Origin: Polynucleobacter asymbioticus QLW-P1DMWA-1
Lineage (GTDB): Bacteria; Pseudomonadota; Gammaproteobacteria; Burkholderiales; Burkholderiaceae
Direction of reading: 5' to 3'
NCBI RefSeq assembly: GCF_000016345.1
Contig: NC_009379.1
Coordinates: 1,302,001 to 1,366,000 of the forward strand
Length of the DNA stretch: 64,000 bases
The notes beneath the pieces were generated by a model that was given only the letters and a program-made list of their open reading frames with translations, ran no database searches and was not told the origin of the DNA. This document shows, one piece after another, positions 1 to 8,270 of this stretch (position 1 is the stretch's first letter; each line of letters begins with the position of its first letter). The translations under genes were made by a program, and so were the position numbers.

Positions 1-42
1 CTGAGCACCCTGGGCCAGATTACTCTCAAGCCCTACCAGTAA
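1..42 (+). CDS. 3' end of an unidentified gene (partial)
   Basis: The first 14 codons read LSTLGQITLKPYQ followed by TAA. The reading frame is open from the window edge, and about 100 bp of non-coding sequence follows before fabI. The tail is too short to assign a family. It is called a gene end because a clean stop is followed by a typical intergenic gap on the same strand. It could be a chance open frame. Confidence 0.35.
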   Translation: MSTLGQITLKPYQ

Positions 43-143
43 GGCTAATAGCAAGAATTGGGTAAATTGGTGAAAAGGGTTTGGGGTCGGCATATATGCA
101 ACAATTGTAGATAGCAAATCATATTTGAAGCAAAGGACTCAAC

Positions 144-929
144 ATGAGCTTTCTCTCCGGCAAAAAAATCCTCATTACCGGCCTCCTCTCCAACCGCTCC
201 ATCGCCTATGGTATCGCCAAAGCCTGCCATCGCGAAGGTGCTGAACTCGCCTTTACCTACGTAGGTGAGCGCTTTAAGAGTCGTATTGTCGATTTTGCAC
301 AAGAATTCAACACAAAACTGATTTTTGACTGTGATGTTGGCAGTGATGAACAAATTAGTGCCCTATTTAAGGATCTAGCTAAATCTTGGCCTCAGTTTGA
401 CGGTTTTGTCCACGCGATTGGCTTTGCTCCGCGCGAAGCAATTGCTGGCGACTTTTTAGAAGGTCTATCTCGTGAAGGCTTCAAAATCGCCCATGACATT
501 TCTGCTTACAGCTTTCCTGCAATGGCTAAAGAAGCATTACCAATGTTGCGCGATAAATCCTCTTTGCTCACATTGACCTATTTGGGATCTATGAAAAATG
601 TTCCCAACTACAACACGATGGGTTTAGCGAAGGCATCACTCGAGGCTTCTGTTCGCTACCTTGCTGGCTCTGTAGGTCCTAAAGGTATTCGTGCGAACGG
701 TATTTCTGCTGGCCCGATCAAAACCTTGGCTGCTTCTGGCATTAAAGGCTTTGGAAAAATCCTTGAAGCCGTTGAGCAAACTGCACCATTGCGTCGAAAC
801 GTTACCATTGACGACGTTGGCAATACAGCCGCGTTTCTGTTGTCTGATTTAGCAAATGGTATTACTGCTGAAATCATTTATGTGGATAACGGCTTTAGCC
901 AAGTGGTTGGTGGAATGGATGAGGTTTGA
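144..929 (+). CDS. fabI: Enoyl-[acyl-carrier-protein] reductase (NADH), FabI
   Basis: This enzyme performs the last reduction in each round of type II fatty acid elongation, turning trans-2-enoyl-ACP into acyl-ACP with NADH in the cytoplasm. The 261-residue protein is the usual FabI length. It has the variant nucleotide-binding motif ITGLLSNRSIAYGIA at residues 11-25. The FabI catalytic set is at the same positions as in E. coli: Tyr146, Tyr156 and Lys163 (YNTMGLAK). An AAGGA ribosome-binding site lies about 8 nt before the ATG. The stop overlaps the TTG start of the next gene, so the two are translationally coupled. Family assignment is firm. Confidence 0.96.
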   Translation: MSFLSGKKILITGLLSNRSIAYGIAKACHREGAELAFTYVGERFKSRIVDFAQEFNTKLIFDCDVGSDEQISALFKDLAKSWPQFDGFVHAIGFAPREAIAGDFLEGLSREGFKIAHDISAYSFPAMAKEALPMLRDKSSLLTLTYLGSMKNVPNYNTMGLAKASLEASVRYLAGSVGPKGIRANGISAGPIKTLAASGIKGFGKILEAVEQTAPLRRNVTIDDVGNTAAFLLSDLANGITAEIIYVDNGFSQVVGGMDEV

Positions 930-2254
930 GCGTACCACTTCGTGAGGCCCTCAAATTCTGGACCAAACTAGGCTTTATTAGTTTTGGTGGGCCCGCTGGA
1001 CAAATCGCTGTACTGCACCAAGAGTTAGTTGAAAAGCGTCGCTGGATTTCAGAGCGGCGCTTTTTACATGCCTTAAATTACTGCATGTTGTTGCCGGGTC
1101 CAGAAGCACAGCAACTGGTTACCTACATTGGCTGGCTCATGCATCGGAGTTGGGGCGGTATTCTTGCTGGCACTTTATTCGTTCTCCCTTCGTTATTGAT
1201 TCTGATTGCGCTTTCCTGGATTTACCTCACATTTGGTCAGGTACCCTGGATAGCAGCAATCTTTTTTGGCATCAAGCCAGCCATTACTGCGATAGTGATG
1301 CACGCTGCAGTCCGTATTGGTAAACGCACCATTCACAATCAAGCCCTTAAATGGATTGCTTTAGGATCCTTTCTGGCGATCTTTGTTTTGAACTTAGCGT
1401 TTCCGCTCATTGTTTTGATTGCTGCTGCTGTTGGCATTTGGGGTGGTAAGCGCTACCCAGAATATTTTCAGCAAACCCATTCACATGGCAAAATTCAAGG
1501 CACCCATTTAGGTGCAGCCATTATTGATGATGACACTCCAACTCCTGAGCATGCACAATTTTCATATCAGAAAACATTGCTACACAGCGCAGTTGCTCTG
1601 ACTTGCTGGCTTATTCCCGTTGGTTTACTGGTTGGATTCTTTGGCTGGAAAACGCTCTATCCACAATTAGCCTGGTTCTTTACTAAAGCAGCCTTCCTCA
1701 CTTTTGGGGGTGCGTATGCAGTCCTCCCTTATGTTTATCAAGGTGCAGTCGATCATTTTCACTGGCTTAGCGCCGGTCAAATGATGGATGGTCTTGCACT
1801 TGGTGAAACTACGCCCGGCCCACTCATCATGGTGGTTGCCTTTGTAGGTTACCTGGCCGGACACATACAGCATCTGATTGGCTACAGCAATCCATTTTGG
1901 TTCGGCGTACTGGGTGCCTGTGTAGCTACCTGGTTTACTTTTCTGCCTTCCTTCTTTTTTATCTTGGTAGGTGGCCCCATTATTGAGTCTACCCATGGAA
2001 AGCTTGCTTTTACAGCGCCACTGACCGCAATTACTGCTACAGTCGTTGGTGTAATTGCCAATCTGGGGCTCTTCTTTGCTTATCACGTCTTCTTGCCTCA
2101 TGGCCTAGGTGGTTCCATCTCATGGGTCTCCATGGTGATCTGTGGGTTGGCTGGGCTGGCTCTGTTTAAGCTCCAAAAAGGGGTTATTCCTGTGCTGGGT
2201 GGCTCAGCATTAGCCGGTCTATTGGTCTACTTTGTAGCCACGCTCATCAATTAA
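926..2254 (+). CDS. chrA: Chromate transporter-like protein (ChrA/CHR family)
   Basis: This is a predicted inner-membrane protein of the CHR family, whose characterised members export chromate. The 442 residues form two homologous membrane halves. The first carries the family signature around residues 10-60 (FGGPAGQIAVLHQELVEKRR, LPGPEAQQL). The second repeats it near residues 255-300 (FLTFGGAYAVLPY, GLALGETTPGPLIM). The start is a TTG inside the last codons of fabI (TTGA overlap), with no closer ATG covering the conserved N-terminus. IS30 copy 1 begins only 6 bp after the stop. The family is clear; chromate as the true substrate is not shown by sequence. Confidence 0.88.
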   Translation: MSVPLREALKFWTKLGFISFGGPAGQIAVLHQELVEKRRWISERRFLHALNYCMLLPGPEAQQLVTYIGWLMHRSWGGILAGTLFVLPSLLILIALSWIYLTFGQVPWIAAIFFGIKPAITAIVMHAAVRIGKRTIHNQALKWIALGSFLAIFVLNLAFPLIVLIAAAVGIWGGKRYPEYFQQTHSHGKIQGTHLGAAIIDDDTPTPEHAQFSYQKTLLHSAVALTCWLIPVGLLVGFFGWKTLYPQLAWFFTKAAFLTFGGAYAVLPYVYQGAVDHFHWLSAGQMMDGLALGETTPGPLIMVVAFVGYLAGHIQHLIGYSNPFWFGVLGACVATWFTFLPSFFFILVGGPIIESTHGKLAFTAPLTAITATVVGVIANLGLFFAYHVFLPHGLGGSISWVSMVICGLAGLALFKLQKGVIPVLGGSALAGLLVYFVATLIN

Positions 2255-2260
2255 ATATTG

Positions 2261-3319
2261 GGTGGATTCAACTACGAAGTGCAACTTTGAACAACTAGTT
2301 AAGGAGGCTAAGGATGTTTTAGTATCCAAAGCTTCTAGACCTGCAAGTCAAAGTAGCCATGACCTATCAACACCTTAGCCAAACTGAACGATATCAGATT
2401 TATATCCTCATGAAAGACGGAAAAACCCAAACTCAAATAGCCCAACTGATGGATCGGCATAAGTCGACCATTAGCCGAGAGCTTGCTCGCAATACGGGGC
2501 TCAAAGGTTACCGTCCCAAGCAAGCCTGCCTGTTGGCAGAAGAACGCTCATTAGGCTGCCGTAATGCCGCCCAAATAACAGCCGATCAATGGAATCAGAC
2601 AGTGGATTGCCTCTTAGCTCAGTGGAGCCCCGTCCAAATTGCCAATCAGGTTGGCATTAGTCATGAGACCATCTACCGCCATGTCTACGCCGATAAAGCC
2701 GCTGGCGGCAATCTTTACCAGCAGCTGCGTTGCCAAAAAAAGCGCAAGAAACGCTATGCCAGCGGCCGTGATCGCAGAGGCCAAATAGTAGGTAGGCGGC
2801 CGATCAGTGAGCGCCCAGCGCACATTGAGACAAGATCCCAAGTCGGCCACTGGGAAGGCGATACTGTAATTGGAGCGGCCCACAGGCAAGCTGTTGTGAC
2901 CTTGGTTGAGCGCAAGAGTGGCTATGTCGTTTTGGCTAAGGTCAAGAACAAGACGTCGGATTTAGTCAGTAGCGCCATCATCACTAAATTAAACGCCGTG
3001 ACCCCACTCGTTAAAACCCTGACTTTTGACAACGGCAAGGAATTTGCCGAGCACGCCAGGATTGATACAGCTCTTCAATCAACGACGTACTTTGCGGATC
3101 CGTTTGCTAGTTGGCAACGTGGATCAAATGAAAACTTCAATGGTCTATTGCGGCAATACATCCCCAAAAAGAGACCGCTATCTACTGTGACCGATAAGGA
3201 GCTTAGAATGATCCAAGACCGTTTAAACAACCGACCTAGAAAACGATTAGGATTTAAAACCCCCAATGAAGTATTTATGCAGTCCTTAAACCGTGTTGCA
3301 CTTCGTGTTTGAATCTACG
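2261..3319 (+). mobile_element. IS30-family insertion sequence, copy 1 (intact)
   Basis: This is a 1059-bp element with imperfect terminal inverted repeats: left GTGGATTCAACTACGAAG, right (reverse complement) GTAGATTCAAACACGAAG, both continuing TGCAAC (21 of 24 match). Counting one further base at each end, it is flanked by a 3-bp duplication TTG (2258-2260 and 3320-3322), the size expected for IS30. It carries one transposase gene. Removing the element and one TTG would place chrA and the next gene about 26 bp apart, so the insertion split what looks like a continuous operon. A second copy at 12276 differs by one silent base in the parts compared, so transposition is recent. Confidence 0.95.
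2359..3312 (+). CDS. IS30-family transposase (DDE), intact copy
   Basis: This 317-residue DDE transposase catalyses movement of the element. An N-terminal helix-turn-helix occupies about residues 20-45 (TQTQIAQLMDRHKSTISREL), with a second HTH-like part near residues 90-108. The catalytic residues are Asp168 (GHWEGDTV), Asp224 (TFDNGKEF) and Glu258 (SNENFNGLLR). The ATG at 2359 is the first start after an in-frame stop. No good ribosome-binding site lies directly before it; the strong AAGGAGG at 2301-2307 instead serves a two-codon ORF (ATG TTT TAG, 2314-2322), which could dampen transposase translation. The frame is complete and probably active. Confidence 0.95.
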   Translation: MTYQHLSQTERYQIYILMKDGKTQTQIAQLMDRHKSTISRELARNTGLKGYRPKQACLLAEERSLGCRNAAQITADQWNQTVDCLLAQWSPVQIANQVGISHETIYRHVYADKAAGGNLYQQLRCQKKRKKRYASGRDRRGQIVGRRPISERPAHIETRSQVGHWEGDTVIGAAHRQAVVTLVERKSGYVVLAKVKNKTSDLVSSAIITKLNAVTPLVKTLTFDNGKEFAEHARIDTALQSTTYFADPFASWQRGSNENFNGLLRQYIPKKRPLSTVTDKELRMIQDRLNNRPRKRLGFKTPNEVFMQSLNRVALRV

Positions 3320-3339
3320 TTGTTCTTAAGATTGGCATA

Positions 3340-4224
3340 ATGGAAGTTATGCGAATCGAACCTCAAACCATCACCCATCTTCAAGAGTGGCTTGGTAAAA
3401 CAGAATCCCTTTCTGATACCGTCACCGCTGCACCAGTACGTGCTTTATCAGCCACCTTGGATCGCGTCGACCCAGAGCCAAGCAAAGGAACTTTTTTACC
3501 TGAGCTATGGCATTGGCTCTATTTTTTACCGCATGCACGAGAATCCGATATTGGCCCCGATGGCCATCCTAAACGTGGTGGATTTTTGCCTCCGGTTCCA
3601 CTACCGCGTCGCATGTGGGCAGGCAGTCGTATTAAATGGCTTGCGCCACTTTCCGTGGGTGATGAGATTGAGCGAGTGTCAACCATTCAATCGGTTACTC
3701 ATAAAGCGGGTCGAACCGGCGACTTAATTTTTGTCCTAGTTAAACATGACATCTCCAATCAGAATGGTTTGGCTATTACTGAAGAGCATGACATTGTGTA
3801 TCGTGATGCACCAGAACCAGATGACAAGCCTGTCGCCCCTACTCCTGCACCAAGCGATGCCGCATGGACAAAGACCATCACACCAGATGACGTTTTACTC
3901 TTTCGTTATTCAGCATTAACGTTTAATGGCCATCGTATTCATTACGATCGTAAATACGTCACAGAAGTTGAAGGCTATCCCGGTTTAATTGTGCATGGAC
4001 CTCTCATTGCCACACTCTTAGTGGACTTGGTGCGGCAAAGTATTCCCGACTCTAAGCTGAAAAGTTTTGAGTTCCGCGCCATTCGCCCTACTTTCGATAT
4101 CAATATCTTTAAAGTTAGCGCCAAACCTGATTTAGAAAAAGACCTTTCAGGTAAAACCATTTCAATCTGGGCACAAGATCATGAAGGCTGGCTAACAATG
4201 CAGGCTAGTGCAGTGCTAGCCTAA
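3340..4224 (+). CDS. MaoC-family hydratase, itaconyl-CoA/mesaconyl-CoA hydratase-like
   Basis: This is a 294-residue double-hotdog protein of the FAS1-dehydratase/MaoC type, related to itaconyl-CoA and mesaconyl-C4-CoA hydratases, which add water to a C5 enoyl-CoA. The N-terminal hotdog (about 20-160) contains GHPKRGGFLPPVPLPRRMWAG. The C-terminal hotdog (about 165-290) has FNGHRIHYDRKYV and the VHGPL segment expected around the active site. It is followed at 24 bp by an MmgE/PrpD gene and then a CitE-like lyase, which fits a hydratase-lyase pathway. The start is uncertain: ATG at 3340 or at 3349, neither with a clear ribosome-binding site. IS30 ends 20 bp upstream and probably replaced the native upstream DNA. 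Confidence 0.8.
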   Translation: MEVMRIEPQTITHLQEWLGKTESLSDTVTAAPVRALSATLDRVDPEPSKGTFLPELWHWLYFLPHARESDIGPDGHPKRGGFLPPVPLPRRMWAGSRIKWLAPLSVGDEIERVSTIQSVTHKAGRTGDLIFVLVKHDISNQNGLAITEEHDIVYRDAPEPDDKPVAPTPAPSDAAWTKTITPDDVLLFRYSALTFNGHRIHYDRKYVTEVEGYPGLIVHGPLIATLLVDLVRQSIPDSKLKSFEFRAIRPTFDINIFKVSAKPDLEKDLSGKTISIWAQDHEGWLTMQASAVLA

Positions 4225-4248
4225 GTTCACCCCTCTAATCAATTGACT

Positions 4249-5625
4249 ATGACCTCTGCACACTTATCCCGAGAACTTGCTACCTTTGCCTCTCAATTAA
4301 AACTGGAGGATATCCCCCCTGAGGTTATCGAACGCGCTGAAGATTTATTGGTCGACTGGTTTGGTTCTGCGGTTGCAGGCAAAGGAGCACGGGCTGTAGA
4401 AATCATTACTCAATTTGCGCAAAATATGGGCGGCTTTAATGATGTACATAGAGGCCCCTCCGAAATCATCTCCTCTCGCAAAACGAGTAGCCCATTTTTT
4501 GCGGCCATGGCTAATGCTGCAGCCTCACATGTGGTTGAACAAGATGATCTTCATAACAGCTCAGTTTTTCATCCGGCAACTGTTGTCTTTCCACCTGCGC
4601 TCTCTTGCGCGCAAGCGATAGGTGCCTCAGGCAAAGAGTTTTTATTGGCCGCTATTGCTGGTTATGAAGTTGGTATACGTGTTGGTGAATTTTTAGGTCG
4701 CTCACACTACAAGATTTTTCACACTACCAGCACAGCGGGAACGCTTGCTGCAGCCGCCGCTGTTGGACGCTTGCTCAAGCTCAATCCCGAACAAATGCTG
4801 CATGCTTTTGGGTCGGCTGGAACGCAATCTGCTGGCTTATGGGAATTTTTACGCGACGCTGCTGACTCCAAGCAACTCCATACAGCGCATGCTGCTTCGA
4901 CCGGTTTAATGTCAGCCTATATTTCGCAAGCTGGCTTTACTGGAGCCCAGCATATTCTTGAGGGTAAGCAAGGTTTGGCTGCCGGCATGTCAAACGATGC
5001 TGATCCTAGCAAGCTCACTGATCGCTTAGGCGCTCGCTGGGCCATCGCAGAAACTAGCTTTAAATATCACGCCTCTTGTCGTCATACACACCCAGCGGCT
5101 GATGCCTTACTGCAAGTCATGCTTAGCAACCATCTTCATGCGGATGACATTGCTAAAGTAGACACCTTCGTTCATCAAGGTGCAATTGATGTATTAGGTC
5201 CTGTGACCAACCCTAATACAGTTCACCAATCGAAGTTTTCCATGGGTACAGTATTAGCATTGGTTGCTTATTATCGATTTGCTGGTCTGCAAGAATTTGA
5301 TGAGCATTTTCATGATCAAGCCATTTGTGCATTTCGAGATCGCGTGACGATGACTTTAGATCCAGAAGTAGATGCCGCCTATCCACAACGTTGGACCTGT
5401 AAAGTCAAAGTACATCTCCATACTGGCCAAATATTAGATGGTCGCATTGATGAGCCTAAGGGCGATCCAGGTAATTCACTGACTCGTGCAGAACTTACTG
5501 ATAAGGCAATGCGTCTGGCAGCCTATAGCAAAGGCGCCAGCCCAGAAGAAATGCAAAAGGCCATTGATCGCTTGTGGAATATCCGCAAAGAGGTCAAGAT
5601 GGGTCCATTGCTTCCACAAGCTTAA
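4249..5625 (+). CDS. MmgE/PrpD family protein
   Basis: This family includes 2-methylcitrate dehydratase (PrpD) and cis-aconitate decarboxylase, both acting on tricarboxylates without a metal centre. The protein (about 458 residues from the ATG) has the all-helical PrpD domain, with the active-site stretch EQDDLHNSSVFHPATVVFPP near residues 100-120 and the conserved FHTTSTAGTLAAAAA helix near residue 160. The lid domain follows from about 270 (SFKYHASCRHTHPAADAL). An in-frame TTG lies two codons upstream, but the ATG at 4249 is preferred. Its place between a hydratase and a CitE-like lyase suggests C5/C6 acid breakdown. Whether it is a dehydratase or a decarboxylase cannot be told from sequence. 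Confidence 0.8.
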   Translation: MTSAHLSRELATFASQLKLEDIPPEVIERAEDLLVDWFGSAVAGKGARAVEIITQFAQNMGGFNDVHRGPSEIISSRKTSSPFFAAMANAAASHVVEQDDLHNSSVFHPATVVFPPALSCAQAIGASGKEFLLAAIAGYEVGIRVGEFLGRSHYKIFHTTSTAGTLAAAAAVGRLLKLNPEQMLHAFGSAGTQSAGLWEFLRDAADSKQLHTAHAASTGLMSAYISQAGFTGAQHILEGKQGLAAGMSNDADPSKLTDRLGARWAIAETSFKYHASCRHTHPAADALLQVMLSNHLHADDIAKVDTFVHQGAIDVLGPVTNPNTVHQSKFSMGTVLALVAYYRFAGLQEFDEHFHDQAICAFRDRVTMTLDPEVDAAYPQRWTCKVKVHLHTGQILDGRIDEPKGDPGNSLTRAELTDKAMRLAAYSKGASPEEMQKAIDRLWNIRKEVKMGPLLPQA

Positions 5626-5650
5626 TTAAAAAACCTATTTACCAGTCCAT

Positions 5651-6499
5651 ATGAATCCACTAGAAACGTCTTTAGGCTTTAGTACTAATTTTTTATTTGT
5701 TCCTGGCACTCGCCCGGAACGTTTTATCAAGGCGCTAGAGAGTGGTGCAAGCGGCGTGGTATTAGATTTAGAGGATGCGGTCGCAGAAGAAGATAAAGAA
5801 GCTGCCAGAGATGCAATTCGCACGGCATGGCCAAATTTTTCGGATGAACAAAAGAAGCACTTAGTCATTCGAACGAATGCCCCCGGCACAAAGTTCTATT
5901 CCAAAGATTTGATTTTGGCGCAAGAGTTAAAAGTGGGCTGCTTATTAATTCCGAAAAGTGAATCACTCGATCAGATTAATGGTGCCGCAATGATATTACC
6001 TAACACTGCCATTATTCCGATGATTGAAAGTGCCATTGGATTGGATTGTCTGCGCGAAATTGCTAACGCTAACCAAGTACTCCGTCTTGCTCTGGGAAAT
6101 TTAGATTTACAAGCTGACCTGGGCATGGTGTGCGACGCACAAGAATCTGAATTACAGTTTGCTCGATATCAAATTGTGTTGGCCTCGCGTGTCGCTCAAA
6201 TTGCCCCTCCTATTGATGGGGTTACACCATCTACTGATGATCTACCCCGTATTACTCAAGATGCAGAGCGCGCTAAACGCATCGGCTTTGGTGGGAAGCT
6301 ATGCATACACCCCATACAAGTGGCAGCTGTGCAAGCGGCATTTATGCCTACGGCAGAAGAACTCAGCTGGGCCCAAAGAGTGGTCGAGGCCGATCAGGCC
6401 TCTAGCGGTGGTGTAGCGAAGCTAGATGGACGAATGATTGACCGTCCCGTGGTCTTGCTAGCCAAAAGAACGCTTGCTGTTGCTGGTAAACACCAATAA
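5651..6499 (+). CDS. CitE-type acyl-CoA lyase (HpcH/HpaI aldolase superfamily)
   Basis: This is a 282-residue TIM-barrel lyase of the CitE/citramalyl-CoA or malyl-CoA lyase group, which splits a 3-hydroxyacyl-CoA in a Mg-dependent retro-aldol reaction. Visible motifs are FVPGTRPERF (residues 17-26), VVLDLEDAV (metal-site region, about 35-43), PMIESAIGL (about 120-128, with the conserved Glu) and LGNLDLQADLGM. The CIHPIQV segment near the end is typical of CitE-like proteins. In this context (S)-citramalyl-CoA cleavage to acetyl-CoA and pyruvate is the most natural reaction, but malyl-CoA or methylmalyl-CoA are possible. It lies 25 bp after the PrpD-like gene and is probably co-transcribed with it. 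Confidence 0.82.
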   Translation: MNPLETSLGFSTNFLFVPGTRPERFIKALESGASGVVLDLEDAVAEEDKEAARDAIRTAWPNFSDEQKKHLVIRTNAPGTKFYSKDLILAQELKVGCLLIPKSESLDQINGAAMILPNTAIIPMIESAIGLDCLREIANANQVLRLALGNLDLQADLGMVCDAQESELQFARYQIVLASRVAQIAPPIDGVTPSTDDLPRITQDAERAKRIGFGGKLCIHPIQVAAVQAAFMPTAEELSWAQRVVEADQASSGGVAKLDGRMIDRPVVLLAKRTLAVAGKHQ

Positions 6500-6590
6500 A
6501 ACTTTTACTTCATTTTGATCCAAAAACTGGCAAAATAAGCGTTACAAGTTTGCCAGGCACGCTTTCAATAATTAATACTCGAGACTAAAA

Positions 6591-7583
6591 ATGAAATTTC
6601 GTAAATCCTTATTAACCAGTTTATGCCTCATCGCCGCCGCCACCCTGCTTGGTAATAAGAGCGCGTTGGCTGCAGATCCATACCCAAATAAACCAGTGAC
6701 TTTGGTAGTTCCTTTCTCTGCTGGTGGCCCCACTGATGCTGTTGCTCGTCTCATCGCAGTTCCTATGGGTAAAGAATTAGGTCAAACAGTCATTGTTGAA
6801 AATACAGTTGGTGCTGGTGGCACCATTGCAGCTACTCGGGTAGCACGCTCCAATCCAGATGGTTATATGATTTTTATCCATCACATGGGAATGGCAACTG
6901 CACCTGCGTTATACAAAAAGCTTCCATTTGATCCTATGAAGGATTTTGAATACATCGGTCAAGTAGTGGATGTTCCAATGGTGCTCTTAGGCCGCAAAAA
7001 CTTTCCACCAAATAACTTTAAAGAGTTAGAGGCTTACATTAAGGTCAATAAAGAGAAGGTGACACTAGCCAATGCTGGTCCTGGCGCAGTTTCTCAATTG
7101 TGCGGCCTTTTGTTTATGTCTCGCGAAGGTGTTGAGCTCACTACCGTTCCTTATAAGGGTACTGGTCCAGCTTTAACCGACCTTTTAGGCGGTCAAGTGG
7201 ATTTACTGTGCGATCAAACTACTCAAACCATTCCTTACATTAAAGATGGTTTAGTGAAAACTTACGGTGTTACCACTCCTAAACGTTTGCCAGCACTACC
7301 AAACGTACCAACACTGGATGAACAAGGCCTCAAAGGCTTTGAAGTGAGAGTGTGGCATGGCATGTATGTATCTAAAGGCACCCCTCCAGCAGTCGTCGCT
7401 AAAATTAATAAAGCTTTGAATGTCGCTTTAAATGATCCAGAGGTTAAAACGCGTTTGGCTGAGTCTAATATTGAAATCGCTCCACCTGCAAAGAGAACGC
7501 CAAGCGGCCTTAAAGATCACCTCGAAGCAGAAATCAATAAATGGGGTCCTGTGATTCGTAAAGCCGGAGCATACGCTGACTAA
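6591..7583 (+). CDS. Tripartite tricarboxylate transporter receptor, Bug/TctC family
   Basis: This is a periplasmic solute-binding protein of the Bug family, very abundant in Burkholderiales. The 330 residues begin with a Sec signal peptide (about 27 residues, KSALA before ADPYPNKP). The family start PVTLVVPFSAGGPTD follows, then the ligand-loop region ETVGAGG-type (VENTVGAGGTIAATRVA) and NAGPGAVSQL. Known Bug proteins bind carboxylates or amino acids. No TctA or TctB membrane subunit is present nearby, so it may work with subunits encoded elsewhere. It is the last gene of the catabolic cluster and ends in a strong terminator. Confidence 0.9.
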   Translation: MKFRKSLLTSLCLIAAATLLGNKSALAADPYPNKPVTLVVPFSAGGPTDAVARLIAVPMGKELGQTVIVENTVGAGGTIAATRVARSNPDGYMIFIHHMGMATAPALYKKLPFDPMKDFEYIGQVVDVPMVLLGRKNFPPNNFKELEAYIKVNKEKVTLANAGPGAVSQLCGLLFMSREGVELTTVPYKGTGPALTDLLGGQVDLLCDQTTQTIPYIKDGLVKTYGVTTPKRLPALPNVPTLDEQGLKGFEVRVWHGMYVSKGTPPAVVAKINKALNVALNDPEVKTRLAESNIEIAPPAKRTPSGLKDHLEAEINKWGPVIRKAGAYAD

Positions 7584-7602
7584 AACGGTCTAGCTCTTCA
7601 AC

Positions 7603-7635
7603 AATAAAGCCAGCATCGAGCTGGCTTTATTGTTT
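7603..7635 (+). terminator. Rho-independent terminator after the TctC gene
   Basis: A perfect 12-bp stem (AATAAAGCCAGC / GCTGGCTTTATT) with a 5-nt loop is followed by GTTTT. It closes the operon that ends with the TctC-like gene and lies just before the end of a convergent operon, so it may also weakly stop transcription from the other side. Confidence 0.9.
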
Positions 7636-7649
7636 TCTGATTGCAATAC

Positions 7650-8270
7650 TTAACCTGCTCTAAATAGGTAGCCCGAGCGCGCCTTGTCTCTACGCTTTTG
7701 ATAAATCATGGCAATCAATGCAGCGACTGCCCAGATCGCCAGAAGTGGGTCAAGCAGGTAATCCCATAGGTTTGCTGACTCATGCCAATGCGCTGCCCAG
7801 GCGATAATCGCAATGGCAATAATCCAAACACCCCTACTCCAATTTCCTAAGCCACATATCAAGGCAATGAGTAACACTGCAATCAAAAATGGTAGAGAGG
7901 CATAACCCCACGCATATGGATCTGTCATTCCAAAGCCTAAAGCCAGGGGATAGAAAATAATCGCAACGATCACAATGAATGCCTTAAAGCTTGTTGGCGC
8001 TGGCTTAGTACTAAGGAGAACTGCAGACCACAGCAATAATGTGGTCACTATGCTCAGATCGCCCACCATGCCTCGGACATAGGCTACTAACGGCAACTCC
8101 AATGAAAAGCCTAGAGGCCAGAAAAAGAGGTTGCCCAGCACTACAAGCAGAGTCACCTTGAGTGCCAATGGAAAATCTTGTGGAGAGGCTTTTTGAAGAA
8201 TCCAAATGATTACAAGCGCACAAGTCATTGACATCTCTACCAACGGAAAGATTGGCATCAAGGAATTCAT
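7650..8270 (-). CDS. Uncharacterised multispanning membrane protein
   Basis: I do not recognise the family. The 206-residue protein is strongly hydrophobic with about six or seven predicted transmembrane helices (for example LVEMSMTCALVIIWILQ at the start and LLDPLLAIWAVAALIAMIY near the end) and a short basic C-terminus (QKRRDKARSGYLFRAG). Its start overlaps the stop of the sialidase-like gene by 4 bp, so it is translationally coupled as the third gene of a glycan-type operon. A role as partner or flippase-like component of the upstream glycosyltransferase is only an inference. Confidence 0.75.
   Translation of the reverse strand: MNSLMPIFPLVEMSMTCALVIIWILQKASPQDFPLALKVTLLVVLGNLFFWPLGFSLELPLVAYVRGMVGDLSIVTTLLLWSAVLLSTKPAPTSFKAFIVIVAIIFYPLALGFGMTDPYAWGYASLPFLIAVLLIALICGLGNWSRGVWIIAIAIIAWAAHWHESANLWDYLLDPLLAIWAVAALIAMIYQKRRDKARSGYLFRAG

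Noticed and set aside
2335..2889. Open frames on the minus strand inside IS30 (also at 12350-12904)
   Set aside because: They lie fully antisense to the transposase, have no ribosome-binding sites and are repeated only because the element is repeated.
2257..3323. A 5-bp target duplication for the IS30 copies
   Set aside because: A 5-bp reading (GATAG) fits copy 2 but not copy 1. A 3-bp duplication with the element one base longer at each end fits both.
6591..7583. A complete tripartite tricarboxylate transporter
   Set aside because: Only the receptor is present. No TctA- or TctB-like gene follows; the next genes are convergent and unrelated.
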